Source: Archegozetes longisetosus (lineage: Eukaryota > Arthropoda > Arachnida > Sarcoptiformes > Trhypochthoniidae). From it: a stretch of DNA of 64,000 nucleotides. The notes under the pieces are model-generated. The model saw only the letters and a list, made by a program, of their open reading frames with translations. It was not told the DNA's origin and did not search any database. This document shows positions 11,397 to 26,791 of this stretch, in pieces. The stretch is taken from the NCBI GenBank assembly GCA_018873245.2, contig JAEMBT020000005.1, positions 13,196,001 to 13,260,000 on the forward strand, written 5' to 3'. The position numbers were made by a program, and so were the translations under genes. How positions within the stretch are numbered: the stretch's first letter is position 1; each line of letters opens with the position of its first letter.

Positions 11397-14300
11397 GTCT
11401 TCTGGACCTTTATATAAATTTAATCCTAATTCAAAAATGTTTTTATTCAAAAAAAGTTATTTATTTTTATTATATACTATTATCATTATTAGTGTATAAA
11501 TGATTTGTATTTATCAAGAGAAATATTGTTTACATTTAATTAAATATCATTCGTTAAATAGTATGAAAATGAAGTATTTTTATATGAAATTATCATATAC
11601 TTAGTGTTTTGTTTACTTTTCCTGTTCTAACTAAAACTGCAATTTAGTTTTCTTTAAGCTATTGTAACATCGAGCATGCGTTTAGTGTCGACGAACTTAA
11701 ATTCTCTTTCCATAGATTGATTACAAGTTATATTCAAAACTCGATAGGATTTTCCACTTTAAGTTCCTTAATGGATATCCGGCTTTTAGGGATTATTGAA
11801 GAAATGATTCCAAAAGTAAATTGAGTCCAACCACTGATAAGACTAGCATTAAATAGATTTTATGCAAAATCTTTGAAATAAATTTTTTAACAATTGAGCT
11901 ATTTGATTGAAGAACAGGGTAAATTAATGCTATTGAACATGCCACTTATTGTGTTTTTCTATCAAACTATTCATTGCTTTATAAGCTTTGTTCAAATTTT
12001 TCCTGAAGAAAATGATGTTTATATCCAAATAAAAGCCAGAACTTTGTGGAAAAGCCTGAATTTTGGCGCATCAAAACGTTTTCGTAACTTGTTTACCATT
12101 CAGAAAGTCCACTGAGATTATATTTTTATAGAGAAGCAAACTTACGTAAGCCAAAAAACACCTATAGAATACTAAATATTTGAATATCTATTCTATATCT
12201 AGCGCTCAATAATTGTCATTTGAATTATTGCATTTCCTATGATTTCCTTCTGATATAATTTGTATAAATAGTAGAAATGCTGACTTGAAGCACTTTTCCA
12301 AGTGATAATTGACATCCGCTCTCAATGTTTGCTATTTGTGCAAACCATTTATACAAATGCTAAATAAAATTACTTCTGACACGAGATTTTGAAGACACTA
12401 ATGATTGCATAACTAGACATCGCATTAAAGATTATTGTTTGCTTAAGCTTGCAAAAACTTAGTGTTAATTCAATCACATCTCAAATACTGAATCAAGGAT
12501 TTCTTGTGTTGGATTTGAAAATAAGCTCTACCTTCAATCTAAAGAAGGAATATGAGAAAAATTGTTCAATTTATTCCTTATCGATCGTGTTCTTTTACTT
12601 TCGAGTTGCACTTTATAGAACTTTCAGTTTAAATATTACTTTTGTTTTAGTTGATGAGAGAGAAGGTTTAAGTTGTGAGCCTTTATTTACCAGCTTTTAT
12701 TAAGTTTTTTGTTCAATTTTATCAGATTCAAGCCTCAATTACGAAATCAAATTTCAAGTCTTCTCTTAAATAATAAATCGTTTTTTGTTTATTTTGATTT
12801 AGCACCGGATTATTGTTGAAATCAATTTGTTTATAACTTATTCTGAAGTAAGTCACAAAATAAGAAACTCAAAAGAACATTTCCGCAAAAACTTTGTTTA
12901 CATGCATTAAATCTGCGCTTTAAAGTTGACTTATAAACAATATTCCGAACACTAGTCTTTGAAGTCTATGTTTAATAATTAAAATATTTTTACTATACAT
13001 TGATCTACTTTTACCCAAAGAACTCGTCCTAATATAAACTAAAGCAAAATCGAAATAAGGTATTCCCAATAACTTCAGTGCACTTAATAAAAGTGACACT
13101 ATTTTAATGTATGAAAAGGAATTGAATTAAGTGATGCAAATCCCCGTCAGTCTTATATCTTATATTAACTGACGAAGCATCTCAAACGACATAAAAGGTT
13201 TAACTCGATAAGATCAGTACATTATCTGATAGTGAACTAAAATTTCAACGATGCATCACTTACTAGTACAAGAAATCTAAATCTTTTATTGTATAAATCC
13301 GGTTCTCAAGTTATGTCAAGCAGCATGAAATCCAGAGGAAATATCCAAAATCAAAAGATAAAAAAATTGTTATAAGCATTGAATTGCATTCTAACATAAC
13401 TATATGGCAATCCATCAATATCATAGTCGGGACTATGGGCAAAGATTGATCTTCTCAGTTGCATTATTTTTCAATATCAAATTTATTCTCTATAAGTCCT
13501 TCTCCCAAAGCCTAAGTTAATTATTGTAAAAGATTACAATTTGCTGCCAAAGTTTGAAAACAAACAAAATTGTATATATGTTTATTTACTACATATTAAG
13601 TTTGTGCTCAAATCGATTACTTGTTCTATTGTTGATGTGCAAAACCCTTTCTTTTTCTGATGTGATTGTCTGTAATTTCCTTTTCATTTATAAGTGATGC
13701 TCTCATTTCTGTTTTTCCTTCAATTTATTTTATTTTTATTTCTCATTCATTTTAGCTTTTATTGTATTATTTTTTTCTCCACTTTCCTCTATCACTAATG
13801 GATATAATTCTTGCGATACGTGACGACAATCTTTAGTTATTAATAAAACTTTTCTTTTATAAGAGATTTAATCGGAATCCAATACGAATTAAGCGAAACT
13901 TAAGTGTTTAGCTCAAATGAACAAGTTTTGGAAAAATCGATAGTAAAATTATTTATAGTGATACGAAAATATAACTTTAACCCTACATTGCATTATATAA
14001 CAGATCTGCGACATTATGATTTTGCTCCGCAATAGCAATTTAGCAAAATTGATCAGTAAATAACGCATACCACAGGCGATATGCAACAAATCTATTCAAA
14101 CATTTTCAATAAATTAAGTATTTTATCACCACTTATGATCTAGATCAACACGTACTCTACATGAATGACTGAAATAAATTTTTTAAATCGTGACTGCAGG
14201 GTAAATTCCAGCTCGAAATCAAATTTTCGCCCCTCCATTAAAATACCCATTTAATCTCTTATCTGAACGAATATGTAAGGCATTAAATTGATTTTTGTTG

Positions 14301-15600
14301 TGATAAGCTTAAATTCGTTTAATTCTATTTAGATTTAAAAAATGAGTTTACTAGAAAACGACTATTGCTTTTTGAGGGTTTTTATTCTCGTAAAGTTCGT
14401 AGATTTTTTGGTTTAGCCTTTAAGAGAGTGGAAGGCAATTTCATATAAAATATTGAATTTGTAATAAGATATACAAAATGTTGAAATTTTTTGGGAAACA
14501 ATACTTTTAGGTAATAGAAAACTTCAATAATAATAAAAATTTTGGAGAAAAGTCATTTACGGAAAAGTTTTGTAGCAATTTCTAGCACTGTATTTGATGT
14601 AAGAGTTAAATGTATTTCATTTTATAGCAAACGTTACAAAAGGCTTATGTTTTTCAATCAAAGCGAAATTTTTCATCCCTTTGAAAGCATTGAATAAAAG
14701 CTTTCAAGTGTTATCAAGGTTTCAGTTACGCATCATTTGTCTTCAAGTCTACTATAAGTTTTGCTTTTAGTGATGAATTACTTTTTAAACTGCAATCATT
14801 CTCAAAGTCTTATAGCTTTATGACTGATTTTAAGCTACTTTATACCAAATGAAATTTTGCGTTGCAATACCTTTAATTAAATGCTGTTCGATTCGAAAGA
14901 CTTGAACTCAAACTTCTTGGTAATAAATCAAAATCTTTTTTGCCGAAAAATTTTTAGTCGAAATGATATATTTTTTGGTTTGGGTTTCGATCAAGAATAA
15001 GAACTTAATAAAAAGCTCAGGAAAAAATTTCAGAATTGATGTCAAATTGAATTAAGAGCATTCAAATTTAATTTAATCTTATTGAAAAACTGAATTAAAT
15101 TATCGTCTTCTATAAGAATTGTGATGTCGTAATCATTTTAAAGGAAAATAACGTTTATTTTATCGGTGTTCCGTAAAATAGAGAAAATTGAAATGTATTT
15201 TACAGGTCGTCGATTTTTACTTCCTACTTTTCATGCTACTATACATGCTAATAAAATTGTACTTAGTGCAGATTCAGAATGGATTCATAATGGCTAATTT
15301 TATCTTCATAAAGCTACAATCTAGTTTTTGTATGTGAAAACTTAGAAGCCAAGCATTTGTTTTTATTAAAAATAGAATGGGAAAACCAATTAAATGCAAA
15401 AACTATTTTTAAAAGCTAGAATTTTTGGATTTTCCCAACTAATATCTATCTGGTGCTGCACCTATTCATTTAAATAAAGCTGTAGATAACTCATTTATCT
15501 ATTCCAAATAAATGCTGATACTTTCTATTATACCACTTGCTGTAACTTTATATTGCTACTAATCTCGCGTATGCTAAGACTAATTTACCATAACATAACG

Positions 15601-15987
15601 TTAGTTGAACTTATAGAATATTTTTGCTGAGCGTGGTCTACAATCCGATGACTGTACAGAGTCTAAGTCATTTTTCTTGAAGCGAAATTGTGTTCTATTA
15701 TCTTTTGATATGTTCCTGTAATTAAAATCATTTTAAATCATCTCAAATCCAGAAAATAACTTATAATAAAGTTTATCTGACTGAAAATCAAACTTTTGTG
15801 GAAAGAATACTTAAGAGCATAATGAATGCAGCATAAGAAAAATCCGGTACTCCATTAAAGAAATGAGAATATTCTAGAGAACGATAAGACTTACATGCCA
15901 CTTGAGACTTCTTATAGCACCCGATTTCATTTCATACACCGATATCACGTTTGTCTCAATGATAGCACTCGTTCCGCCAGAGAGAAC
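15601..15987 (-). other. Two exon-like fragments, possible gene relic
   Basis: On the minus strand, 15987-15895 is a 31-codon open segment with less A+T than its surroundings. It is preceded by AG and followed by a consensus GTAAGT donor, and its translation contains 'SGGTSAIIETNVISVYEM'. A second open segment, 15715-15601, follows a good acceptor (TTAATTACAG) and ends in a stop after 'DCRPRSAKIFYKFN'. The phases do not match: the first ends in phase 0, while the second is open only in phase 2. They may be parts of a decayed gene, be separated by a missed exon, or be chance. No family is recognised. Confidence 0.25.
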
Positions 15988-16860
15988 CTATGATTTCGTA
16001 TTAAGGATATGCAAGGATGTTGTCTGGATTTCGTTTTAAAATTCAAAATGTAATTTTATTCAAAGCTAACTGCTCGCCATTTAGAATTGAACTGAACTTA
16101 CACTAGGTTCATTTTTAAGTATAAAGGAATAAGTGTTGAAGTAAAAAGGTTGCTGACTACAAAGAGGTCAGACTTTTGAGTCACTTCAAAAACTAAATCC
16201 TTCGCCTTAATCCCAATAAGACCAGTACTCAAACCCTCTTTTACAAGTTTACGAGTAATACAATGAGTAAGTTGATATATCGTGAGTGCTTAAAAAGAAA
16301 ATATCGATTTTAAAGTTCAATAAAACTGTACCTTTACAAATAAAAATAAAAATGAATGGCGAATAGTTTTGAGAAATCTTGAAGAAGACAATAAGACAGA
16401 TGCCAAAGAATAGTGGATAAACCTCAACAAAATTAAATCTTTTACTCAGCTAATGGATGAAGAACCGAGTGGCTTGCCTATTTATGATACATCCAATGAG
16501 AAGAATCAGAAGTATACTATTCTTCACATGAAAATGGTAATAATTTAGGCGTTATGACAGGTAAAGACCAATGCTTAAGATTTTTCAAGAATTAGCTTTT
16601 CATATAAGCGAAAATTTGTTTGCTTCATCTCTTAAAAATATAATATTTTTGCTTAATTTTCCAAATTAAGAAAATTTATGCTTATGCACTTTAAGATTTT
16701 TTAAAGTTTAATATAAAGTCTCCAATGATTGGATTATTGTCAATTGTGTAGAACAACTAAATGTAATGTTTCTACTTATGCTATTCTAGTTATGCTCTCA
16801 GTCCTGGTAAACCATCAGATCTGAATACTTCGACATAGAATCAAGTCTTAATTCATTCAA

Positions 16861-16993
16861 TATAGAGCCGTATTTTGAGTTCTGTTTTAAGCTCGATCTC
16901 CACTCAAGTTGGACTTGAAATACAAATTTTGATAGCACCAAGTCTAATTTGAGTCAAGATCAAACTTAAAACAGAGCTTAGAGTACGGCTCAT
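16861..16993. repeat. Foldback MITE-like element, about 133 bp
   Basis: The left arm starting TAGAGCCGTATTTTGAGTTC is repeated inverted and slightly diverged at the right, ending in TACGGCTCATAG. Arms of about 55 bp flank a short centre. TA dinucleotides at both edges fit a Tc1/mariner-type target duplication, but the element is too short to classify. Confidence 0.55.
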
Positions 16994-19900
16994 AGTAATG
17001 GATCAGAAGTTTCATACTCTATGACGGAAGTATAGGCTATTCAGCTATAATTTTTCTAACTTCAGGTCGGAATATTGTGGGCGTTCTTCATTCACCCTTC
17101 GTGCCCAGAATGAGAATATTCTATTTACATGAGCAAAGAACATGACTTTTTGACCCCTTTCCTAATATTGAAAGAGTTCATGAAATTCAATGCCAAGTTC
17201 TGGTAATTCGTGGAACCAGTGGTAATATGACTGCTTTGAAGCATAGAATCACTATCTATGATTGATGCATATATAAAGTCGAACTGCTTGATTAGAAGGA
17301 GCCAATCATAGCAATGTTCAGTTTTATCTGGCATATTGTTTAACGTTATGAAGATTTGTTCAAAAAGATTTATTTTTAGAATAATTTAATAATAATTCAA
17401 TACCTTCAATAAATCAATTTAATTATGAACTTATATTTCTAAAGAATAATCATATGTTTTTATAAAGAAAATTTAAACTTTTTTGTGCTAATATTTGAAT
17501 GGTATTAAACATCACTCAAGTTTTGACTCATCTTTAATTGGAAGTAAGTTATAATAAAAAACTTTATATCATTGGCCAATAATTTGGTTTTGGGCAATTG
17601 TCAGGTAAATGACAGAACTATTGTTATAAGTTTGTCTTCTATTGTTTATATACTGTTTAATGCATTCACTTTGACAAGTAGTTAAGGTGCCTCACTTTCA
17701 TATATTCTTATATTATTGTGTGTATTGTTATAATTTTTTTACTTCAAGTCTAAACACTAGAACAATTCTTTAATACATGATTTGTTGAGATAGAGTGCTT
17801 GTAAACCATATGTTAACATGAAATGGCACTCCACCCAGACTAATCAAAATTATGTAAACTTAAGTAAAAGTTGTTAATTAAGTATAGTTTGCATCTCTAA
17901 AGAGTAAAATCGCTTATGAATGAAGCTTTCACTATAACCGTCAACACTCAATTAATTATGATAAGTATTTGTCTTATTTGCCTATTTGATAAACCAATCA
18001 ATATGATATAGTATTAACTGCAAATTTCATTAAGTATTAAGTATATGATGGAAATGGACCTCTTCATGGTTATACTCTTAAGCTTAATTAGTTTTGTTAA
18101 CACACGCTGTGATCTCTTTTCATATAATGGGATAATCATATGAAGTAAAGTTTATTAAATTCATATTATGTAGCTTACAATGTTTTTAGTACTGGATCTT
18201 AAGTTGATTCAAATTGAAAGTTTTCTTTGCGTTTATTACATTCAAATTTCTAGAAAGCAAAGTAAGGTTAGGTTTTTAATGAATTTTTAAAAATTAATCA
18301 GATAGTCAGTAGTTATGCAAAGTAAATTAAATTCTCTAAAGTTTGACTCAATTATTATCTGAAAATGAGTTCCGGTCTAGAATACGCACAAATAAGAGTA
18401 AAAAAGTTTTTTCATTTAAGCAGATATTCAGTGAGAAAATATATTCGTTTTTTCAAAGCTTATGCAATGAAGTCTTCGCTTAATATCTGCTAACTTATGC
18501 TTATTCTATATTTTCTTTTGTAAATCATTTAAAGTCGGGATATAATATTGAATTTTCACGACGCTATTGAATCCCATATTATATTGACGATCTTTTTCTC
18601 ATTTCAATTCAAATTTTTGTTTTTAGAACAGAAATAAAAATCGATAAACTTTGGAATGTTCAGTAAAATTATTTTTCCATATAAACAATACTTAACACGT
18701 GAAAAAATTGAGTAAAATTACTTTCGATCTATGATCCAATAGTTATTTTGCGACTTTTCGTACGATTTTATAAGATATAAGATCTTTTCCTATCAATTTG
18801 CTATCAATATCTGGAATTAGCGAATAGTGTTTTTAGTCTTTGCTATGAAAATTGCATCCAAGATGAGAATCACGTCTATTTTGGGGCGAAAATCAAATCA
18901 AACGTTTTTATTTTCTTTTTGTACAGTTTATCTAAAATTCCAGTGTTTATAATTTAAAGATCGAAAGTTCCGGATTCTTATAATCAGATTCTTTACATTT
19001 TCTGAATAACTTATAGACTGAAAAGAATTTCTAGTAATTCGAGATCCGGATAAAGTTCTAATGTAAAGCGAATATCAATGAAATTCTTATGTTATCCTCG
19101 AAGGCAGCAAGAGTTTTATTGGCTTCAAGTTTTATACGATGCATACAAAGTTTATAAAAAATAAAAACTCGATTATTTATACATTTTCAGTGCCTATAAT
19201 AGTTGAAAGTTTTGCAGTTATCCGACCATAAAGTATAACAAGCGACAACTACAACAATCATTAAGAGGAAAACAAACAAATATAAAAAGCAAATTGCTTA
19301 CAGAACATAAACTTTTCCGACTTAAAGCAAATGTAACAATACTTTAATGAATACGAAAGTAATGTTCTGTTCACAACTAGGCGTAAACATGGCTTTCGAT
19401 TGAATCAAAAGGTTTTGTATAACTATTAATAATTGATTGAAGATTTCCTTAACATACGAGTGAACAAAAATTATTTTTCAGTGCCATATTCAGTGAAATT
19501 CTGGTAAGCTTTTGAATAATTTCGAGATCAAAACAAGTGTAAAAATAATTCCCATTGTAAACAAATGCTTTATTTTTTCAAGATATTTGTTGAAATTCAC
19601 ATGCATTCAGATTAAGAATAGGAAAAATCTATGCTCTAGTTATCTCCTGATATGGTTTCTTGTTTTGCTTCTTGTGTTTTGAGTCTTATTTGAGATCAGA
19701 TTCTAGGAAAACATTAATGCCTGTCAAGATATCTGTTGTATGGTATCTTTGATCCATAGTTCTTCCTATCATTTCAACCCTACATTGAGAGTAAAATAGT
19801 TGGAAAATAAGAAGCATTTCATCGCATGTTATTCAATGTTATGGATTTTGTATAGATTTTCAAAGGCTTCAAAGTTTTCTTTTGATGAGAACATTCACAG

Positions 19901-22900
19901 CTAGAGAGTTGTCACTACAAAATAAATATTTTGATGCTTCCGGTCAAGATTCTACTGAGTTCTGTATAGAGTATAGCAAAGAATTCTCTTTTCCCAGAAT
20001 TAAACCCAAAGTCCTTCGTTATTAGCAATTTTCACGAGTGAATTATTTTTAGCTGACTTTTATATGATTTGAAGACTTATAGAGAGTAGTGATATTTCCC
20101 AACCCATTTCTCATTATATTCGTTAATAGGGTTCAATATTTATATCTTAACTCGAGCTGAAAATATTTATACAGTCTATAATGGTATTAATGTATCAAAA
20201 CTTTTTGGATAATTTATGAAAACAAGAGTTAATACTTTGAAAAAATTAATTAAAAGAACAAAACTATCAAAGAATAACTACACTTGAATGTGAGCGTGAC
20301 ATAAAACAATATGGAATAAATATTTAAAAAAAAGAAATGAATTAAAAGGCTCAATTAACATGAAAGTTCAATCAAAATGTCTCTATTTAGGTTTTAGATC
20401 GAGCATTATTGTAAGTCAGTCTCATGTTCAAAAGTTATGATCTGCTTTCACTGATTAGTGCTTAAACTTTTGAAATACTACTAGAGAGTGATCTACAACA
20501 ATAATGGGAACATCGAATACAGAATATATCGAAATTGTTCTTTTCTTGTGAAGTTAATTATAGTATTATAACTTAAGTGGTTTTGAAGTTTTGAACAAAA
20601 TTTTTGAATTCTGTTCATAAATTCCTAATCTATAAAATAAAGGAACAGGTTAACTGCCTAAATTTAAGAGATATATAACAACTTTTAGGGAATTTTACAT
20701 TAAAATCTCTCAAAGCTACAAAATAAATTTTTTACAATAAAAATGTTGCAATTTTATTGAGAAAATGTCCGATAAATATGATTTAGCTATCTGTATAAGG
20801 AGTCATTCCGAGGATAAAATCTTATTGATCAAGTCATTTCAAGTATTTTTATAGTGTAATCAAGAAATGGTTTTTCATTAATTTTTCATTATTACTATAA
20901 CAATAGATTATGAGATCAAATTGACCGCAAACATTTTTTTACCTCATAAGATATTTTTATTGCTCTGTTTTCATAAGAATAGGGATTAGGTCTATAAAAA
21001 TCTCTTAATAAGTTTTCTGGCATTAAATCTATTGCCAAGTTTTATGTTATTTCGGTCTTAATCTATTGCTTCACAATCATTTATTTGACTATTAACAGAC
21101 CGAATGTTCTTATGTTTTCGTGCTTTCAATTTAAGAAAAATTCTTACTATTAAAATAAATAAAATTTTCGCTATTATTCAAATGATGATTCAAAATAAAT
21201 TTATTGAAGCAATTATATAATATAGGATGAGATTGTTGCATATTTAGTTTGTTATGTAGCAATTAAGTGTTAGAATGTATTATATGATAATAAATGAATA
21301 GTAAACTAATGTCTAATTCACTGGTAATAATATATAAATAATGAGATCTAAAGATATTCTCTATTGTAATAAAAGTATCGCGAGAGAGTATTGAGTGCAA
21401 TACAGTCTTGGATTCTCATAATTTGAGTCCAAGGATTCTGTAGCTTGTGCATAGAAATACTCAACAGAACAGAAGAACAATAATGATGTGACATGTTAAA
21501 TAAATTGTAAACTTTAATTACATTTCTAGAAAGTTGTTCATTCAATATTAAACTTAAGGAATTAATAGGATATAAGTAAAAGCTACTCTTAATCATGATA
21601 TGCATTACTATATATGTGAATAAGTTCTTTTAGGAAATTTAGCCCTTGTCTCTGATTGAGCTATAGAATTATGAATTTGCTTGATCAAAAGCTTCATATA
21701 CTCCTCAGTAATAACAATACAATTTCAGAAACCCCTATCAGAATAATAGTCGCATTGATGCGCACGCGATATACTTTTCACAAGCATTACAACTAAAATG
21801 AAGCCTTTTATATAGATCCTGACGAAGAGGCAGTGATAATAGTAGCGAAAGCCTAACCAAAGCTGCCCTAAAAATCGATGCGCAAAATTTCTTGTGCCAC
21901 CAGAATCGGGCAAAATAAACATCAACACAACATCAAAACACGCATTGTCTTCGAGAACGCTCTCATCATTTGCTATTTCGCAGTCCGAGAATTTTATATT
22001 TTCTATATTTGCTTTTTGGCATGTATTCTATGTGTAGCTATTGTTCATATGTTTAGATCATGTTCTTATGCCTCATATATGATAATGGATTGAAAATTTT
22101 CTATCTGTGAAATTGTTTTGCTTCTCAGTTTAACACTAGGAGCAGCAATAAATTGTGTTTTTAAAGTACTAAACCACTTGCTCGAAAAATTTGCAAAATA
22201 CAATACTATATATTCAGGTAAGAAAATAACATTTTAGAGAATATTCTTTATCGTAAATCATAGTTTCCTAATTATTAGTCTTATTATGGGATAGGATCAT
22301 ATTCACTAAATTCAATGTAGTGTTTATGAAAATTTGTATTGATTTCGATATTAATATTTAATAATTAATGATCACCTTATGATCAAACGCTTCCTGAGTA
22401 AGAGGAACTTATTTTGAAAGTCATATTTCTACTTCAATTTGGAATGAATTCATTACAAAATAAATTATTTGTCATACTTTTTCTTCTATTTTTCTGTTAG
22501 ATAGAGTTCATAAGTAAAGAATATTCTATGAGATTCATCTGTCTTAATATAACGTTTTGACTTTAATCTTGTACATTTTGTGTTTTGCACGCCTACCAAT
22601 ATTATAGTAAAAAGCAATGTTTTCTAGTTATAGTGAACTATATTAAAACTTTGTGACACAAATGTTTGACTTAAAGGCAAAAAGAATTTCGAATTGTCAT
22701 CAGAATATAAGCTTATAGAATATTCGGTTAATTGGTTTCTAATTAAAATTTAATTATTAGTAAATACGATATAGACTCATTTCTAGAAATTTTTTCGATG
22801 AATTCACTTAACATTCTGCATATTGATATCGAAACCTTTTAGTTGGGTACTAGCACGCAAAAAACATTGCAACTTTTTTGTCCTATAATATCTATTTGAG

Positions 22901-25900
22901 TGGTAAATAACTCGTTATTTCCTACTATTTATACGTTCTCTCTATTGTATGATATGTTTGTGAATGTAGTGCCTATGAAAGCAATAATAAGCATTCACCA
23001 TCGAGTGTTCGTTCAAATGAATAGAAACGTTGCCTCAGATTTCAAAAGAAAATATATTTTTTGAAAACTCAATTAGTTCATCGATTTTATATATAATAAT
23101 ACGTCATTTCAAGCTGTTAAGCATCTTTAGCTATCGAAAAATATCCATAGTTTTTGATTATAATTTTTTGTTTTTGATCAATCAAATTTTTCTTAATATG
23201 ATAATAAAGCTTCAAATTTGATGGAAAATTCTGATTCTCTATGATAATGATTATTTAAAAATGTGTCGGCTTTAAAAAAATTAATAACAAATTAAGGCTT
23301 TTTCATCACGAAATAGCCTTAAGCTGTGACTGTGTACAGAAAAAGCAAGTGTTGATTCAAATAATTGAGATAAAAACAAAAACTTATGAGATAGTGTTTT
23401 GAAAAGAATAAATTTGTTTCTGCTTTATTAATTAATTTAACGATTTTCAGTATCTTTCTCGGTCTAACTGTTATAAACACAAAATTAAATTTGATTTTGT
23501 GTCTCAAACTTCAGTCATATGTTATAAAATCTCGTTTATTAATCTAACTTATGAAAAGCTTAATTTTTGAATAGAAAATTTATACAAACTATGAAATTCT
23601 TGGACAAAAATTATGGTAATAATAAGACAGCCAGAATCTTGATGAATAATGTTTTCACTATAATTGAACTTTTGATCAGACAATGAACTCGATGATATTT
23701 ATTGGATCGATTATATTCTGATTATAGTTATGCAAAAATGCATTAAAACTATTCATTTCTCATAATGAAAGACTAATCAAGATCATATTTGACACGCCCT
23801 AAATCTATTCCTCATCTTTTATGTGAAGTTATTTATAGGGAAGCTTTTCATCTGATTGTATGAGTTAGGATTTTAATCATAAAGTTAAAGAAATTTTTCT
23901 CAATCTGATAATAAGAAATCATTTTTCAAAATAGGTTTTGCTCGAAATGAAATATCTTTCAAATAAGATATTTTCAAATCAAACGTTTTTGTTGAAGATT
24001 CTTATAAATTATTTCTCAAGGTTTATTGTATTCTTAAGCTTTTACACTTTATTTTTGTTGTTCATGGCTCATGAAAAATTTCATTTTAATAGTTTGAAAA
24101 TTTTTTGAGATAAATACCAGAAGTTTGTGAAGCATGAGACCAGGTACCACAAAATTAAAACTAATTCTTACTAATTTTTATAAAAAAAAATTGCAGTTAC
24201 CGTTACTTAGTTAAAAATATTGAATTGCTTCTATCAGGTTTATATTTTAGATCTTGAGGATTTTGAATTCGGATATAAAATCAAGAGACCTAGGTGGCTA
24301 CCCAACAATTTTTCGTTATACGCTTAAATAATAACCCTTTAATAATTAAAATTATTTTTATAGAAGGCAAAAAGAAAATGTTCCATGATGATGCCTAGAT
24401 AAAAGATAAAATTTCTCATAGAAACAAAATGCACTTATCTAAGGCACAATTGACAAATGTCTTTCGTATTACTTTCCTTTCATCAGTTTGGTTCTTATAT
24501 ACATGAAATTATCTATTCCAGAATTTTTGAGATTTTCCTGGTTTTCACTTTTCTCGAATATTGTGGAAACTTTTTACGTAATCGTTCTGAGTATAAGCTA
24601 GATAAAAATTTCACAAAAGTTTTATATAGCTATGGGCGTTTCAAGTTTTAATTCCCAGAGACAGGATTATGATTTAAAATAAAATCTGGTGGTCATAAGT
24701 ATACATTCTCTATGAATGAAATTAAATCCTTTAAGTAACCACCAATTTTTGTGGTCAAACTTTACTTAAAGCTTTTAGAGAAATATTTCATGGAAAAATT
24801 TGAAACTATCATTAAGTAAATGAGTAGTTAATTATAAACAGAAGTTTATGAAAATTAACTTTAATGGAACCAAAATGTTGAGGTAAAAATTGTGTCTGTA
24901 TATGATTGAAGCGATTTTCTAAATAAAATATTCTGCAAAAGCGAATGTAAATGAAAACCTCAGAGCACTAGTTTTTGAGTTATGAGGTCGAATGGATATC
25001 AGATTCTAAAAGGATAGCTCGAAGAGCTGTGAAATAATTATTGAATTAGTTATGGAAAGAGAAATAACTTTGTTTAAAATGCATTTTTAAATCGATATTC
25101 TCTAGCTACTATATAATTCCTTGAGTTTCTGATGCAAGTTCCGATAAAACACTTTAAATTCTAGTAATTCTATCCTATTATTTGATTGGCATTTTCGATA
25201 ATTTCCTTTTAAACAGATAATAGCTTTTAGATGAAAAAAGGATCAAATTTCGCAACTTAAGTGCAATAAAAAAAGAGTCAGAAGTTGGAAATGAAATGAA
25301 ATGAACACATTTTAAGTTCAAGAAAGAAATAAATTTTATCAATGATATGATAGATTAGTGAGTGATTGATATGTGAGATATAGAATTATGGCAAAAGAAA
25401 ACGTGACTTATTCTCAATTGAATATGACGTGACTTTAGCTCAAAGTGTGAGAGAATTTATATTTAATATACTTTTCAATTGATATCATATATGAGTTCTG
25501 AATCTGTTAGCTATTTATAGATTTGCGTAAAAGTTGTATTGAAGTTTACTCTACTTTATGAGAAAAATGTTGTTAAACAATATTATGTATTCTATATATG
25601 AAAAAATTTTCTGTTCATGTAGAATGCACTCCATTTTACTATTAATAAACTCGAAAAATAAACACATTTTAGGCACAAAAAGCACATCTAAATTACATAT
25701 TTATGTCATTATACACTATAATCAGTGCGTATTCTTAGCTTATAAATGAATGTTTTTTCTGCTTACGAAATGTATGCGTCTTTTATATAACTAATGTCTT
25801 ATACAATATTCATCGTAAAGGGTATTCTCGCAAGTGAAAACTAAGAAAAATATGGTAAATGCAAAGAAAATATGATGATATCTATCATGATAGACACCAT

Positions 25901-26768
25901 ATGTTATCCCTATGTATATCCAAACTGAAAAAATGATTTATTTACTTAATGCTATATTTTCTTTCATGCATTTGTTCACTTTTCATATCTCTAAAGAGCA
26001 ACTTAAATATTTTCTAAATCAATATTCAGAAAATAGTAATTCAAGCGTAAAATTTATTTGATTTCAAAAATTTTGCATATGAGAATTACTATCGTTATGT
26101 GTTATATACTGTTATAATCTCTTATTTTTATGCTCCCATTCCTGCCTCTCATTATAGCATTGATTCACTCTTTGCAATAATCACTGAACTTATAGATAGC
26201 TATAAATTTTACACTTCAAAAAATACATCAAATAAAATAATTAACAAAGTTTCCGATCAATTCATTGATCCTTTAAGTGAATTCCATTGAATACCAACAG
26301 AAAATTATTTGAAATTAAAATTTTGTTCAATCAAATCAAATATTTTTTCAATTCCTCACTGAATAGAGTATTACTATTGCTCCGAAGTAAAAAAATCAAT
26401 AAATTTCATGAGCGAGGAAATGAAAAACAGTTTAGGAGTAGTTTTATGACATTTATTCTCTGTTTTATCATCGCCTTTAGTTGGAATCGAACTCAAGGTT
26501 TTGTCACGCAATACGTCCTAAAAGTACTCGAAACTTTGCAAGATTTAGATCTCTTTTATTTCGAAAATAATCTCGAAATTTAATGCTCTATTCAGTTGTG
26601 CAAACACAGTGTTAAGCCTGAATATCATCTGTTTGTTAGCTAATAGGGTGTGCGTTGTGTTTAAGACATTAATCAAAAGTTTGTGTGAAATATTAGATTT
26701 TTATAAGTCAAAGAGTAGATATTCACTAATGAAACCTCTCAACAGATTCATAATAATAGGGAAAGAAA

Positions 26769-26791
26769 GTAATGATAATAATAATAATAAT
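26769..26791 (+). repeat. AAT trinucleotide microsatellite
   Basis: A short run of AAT/TAA units in AT-rich DNA, interrupted near its start. No function is implied. Confidence 0.6.

Noticed and set aside
21815..21856. CTGACGA ... GAAA spacing like a hammerhead ribozyme core
   Set aside because: The bases between the two core boxes do not form the stem II that the fold needs, so the match is probably chance or a degraded element end.
26099..26583. Two adjoining plus-strand open frames
   Set aside because: Low-complexity AT-rich translations in different frames with no motif; the second has no ATG near its start.
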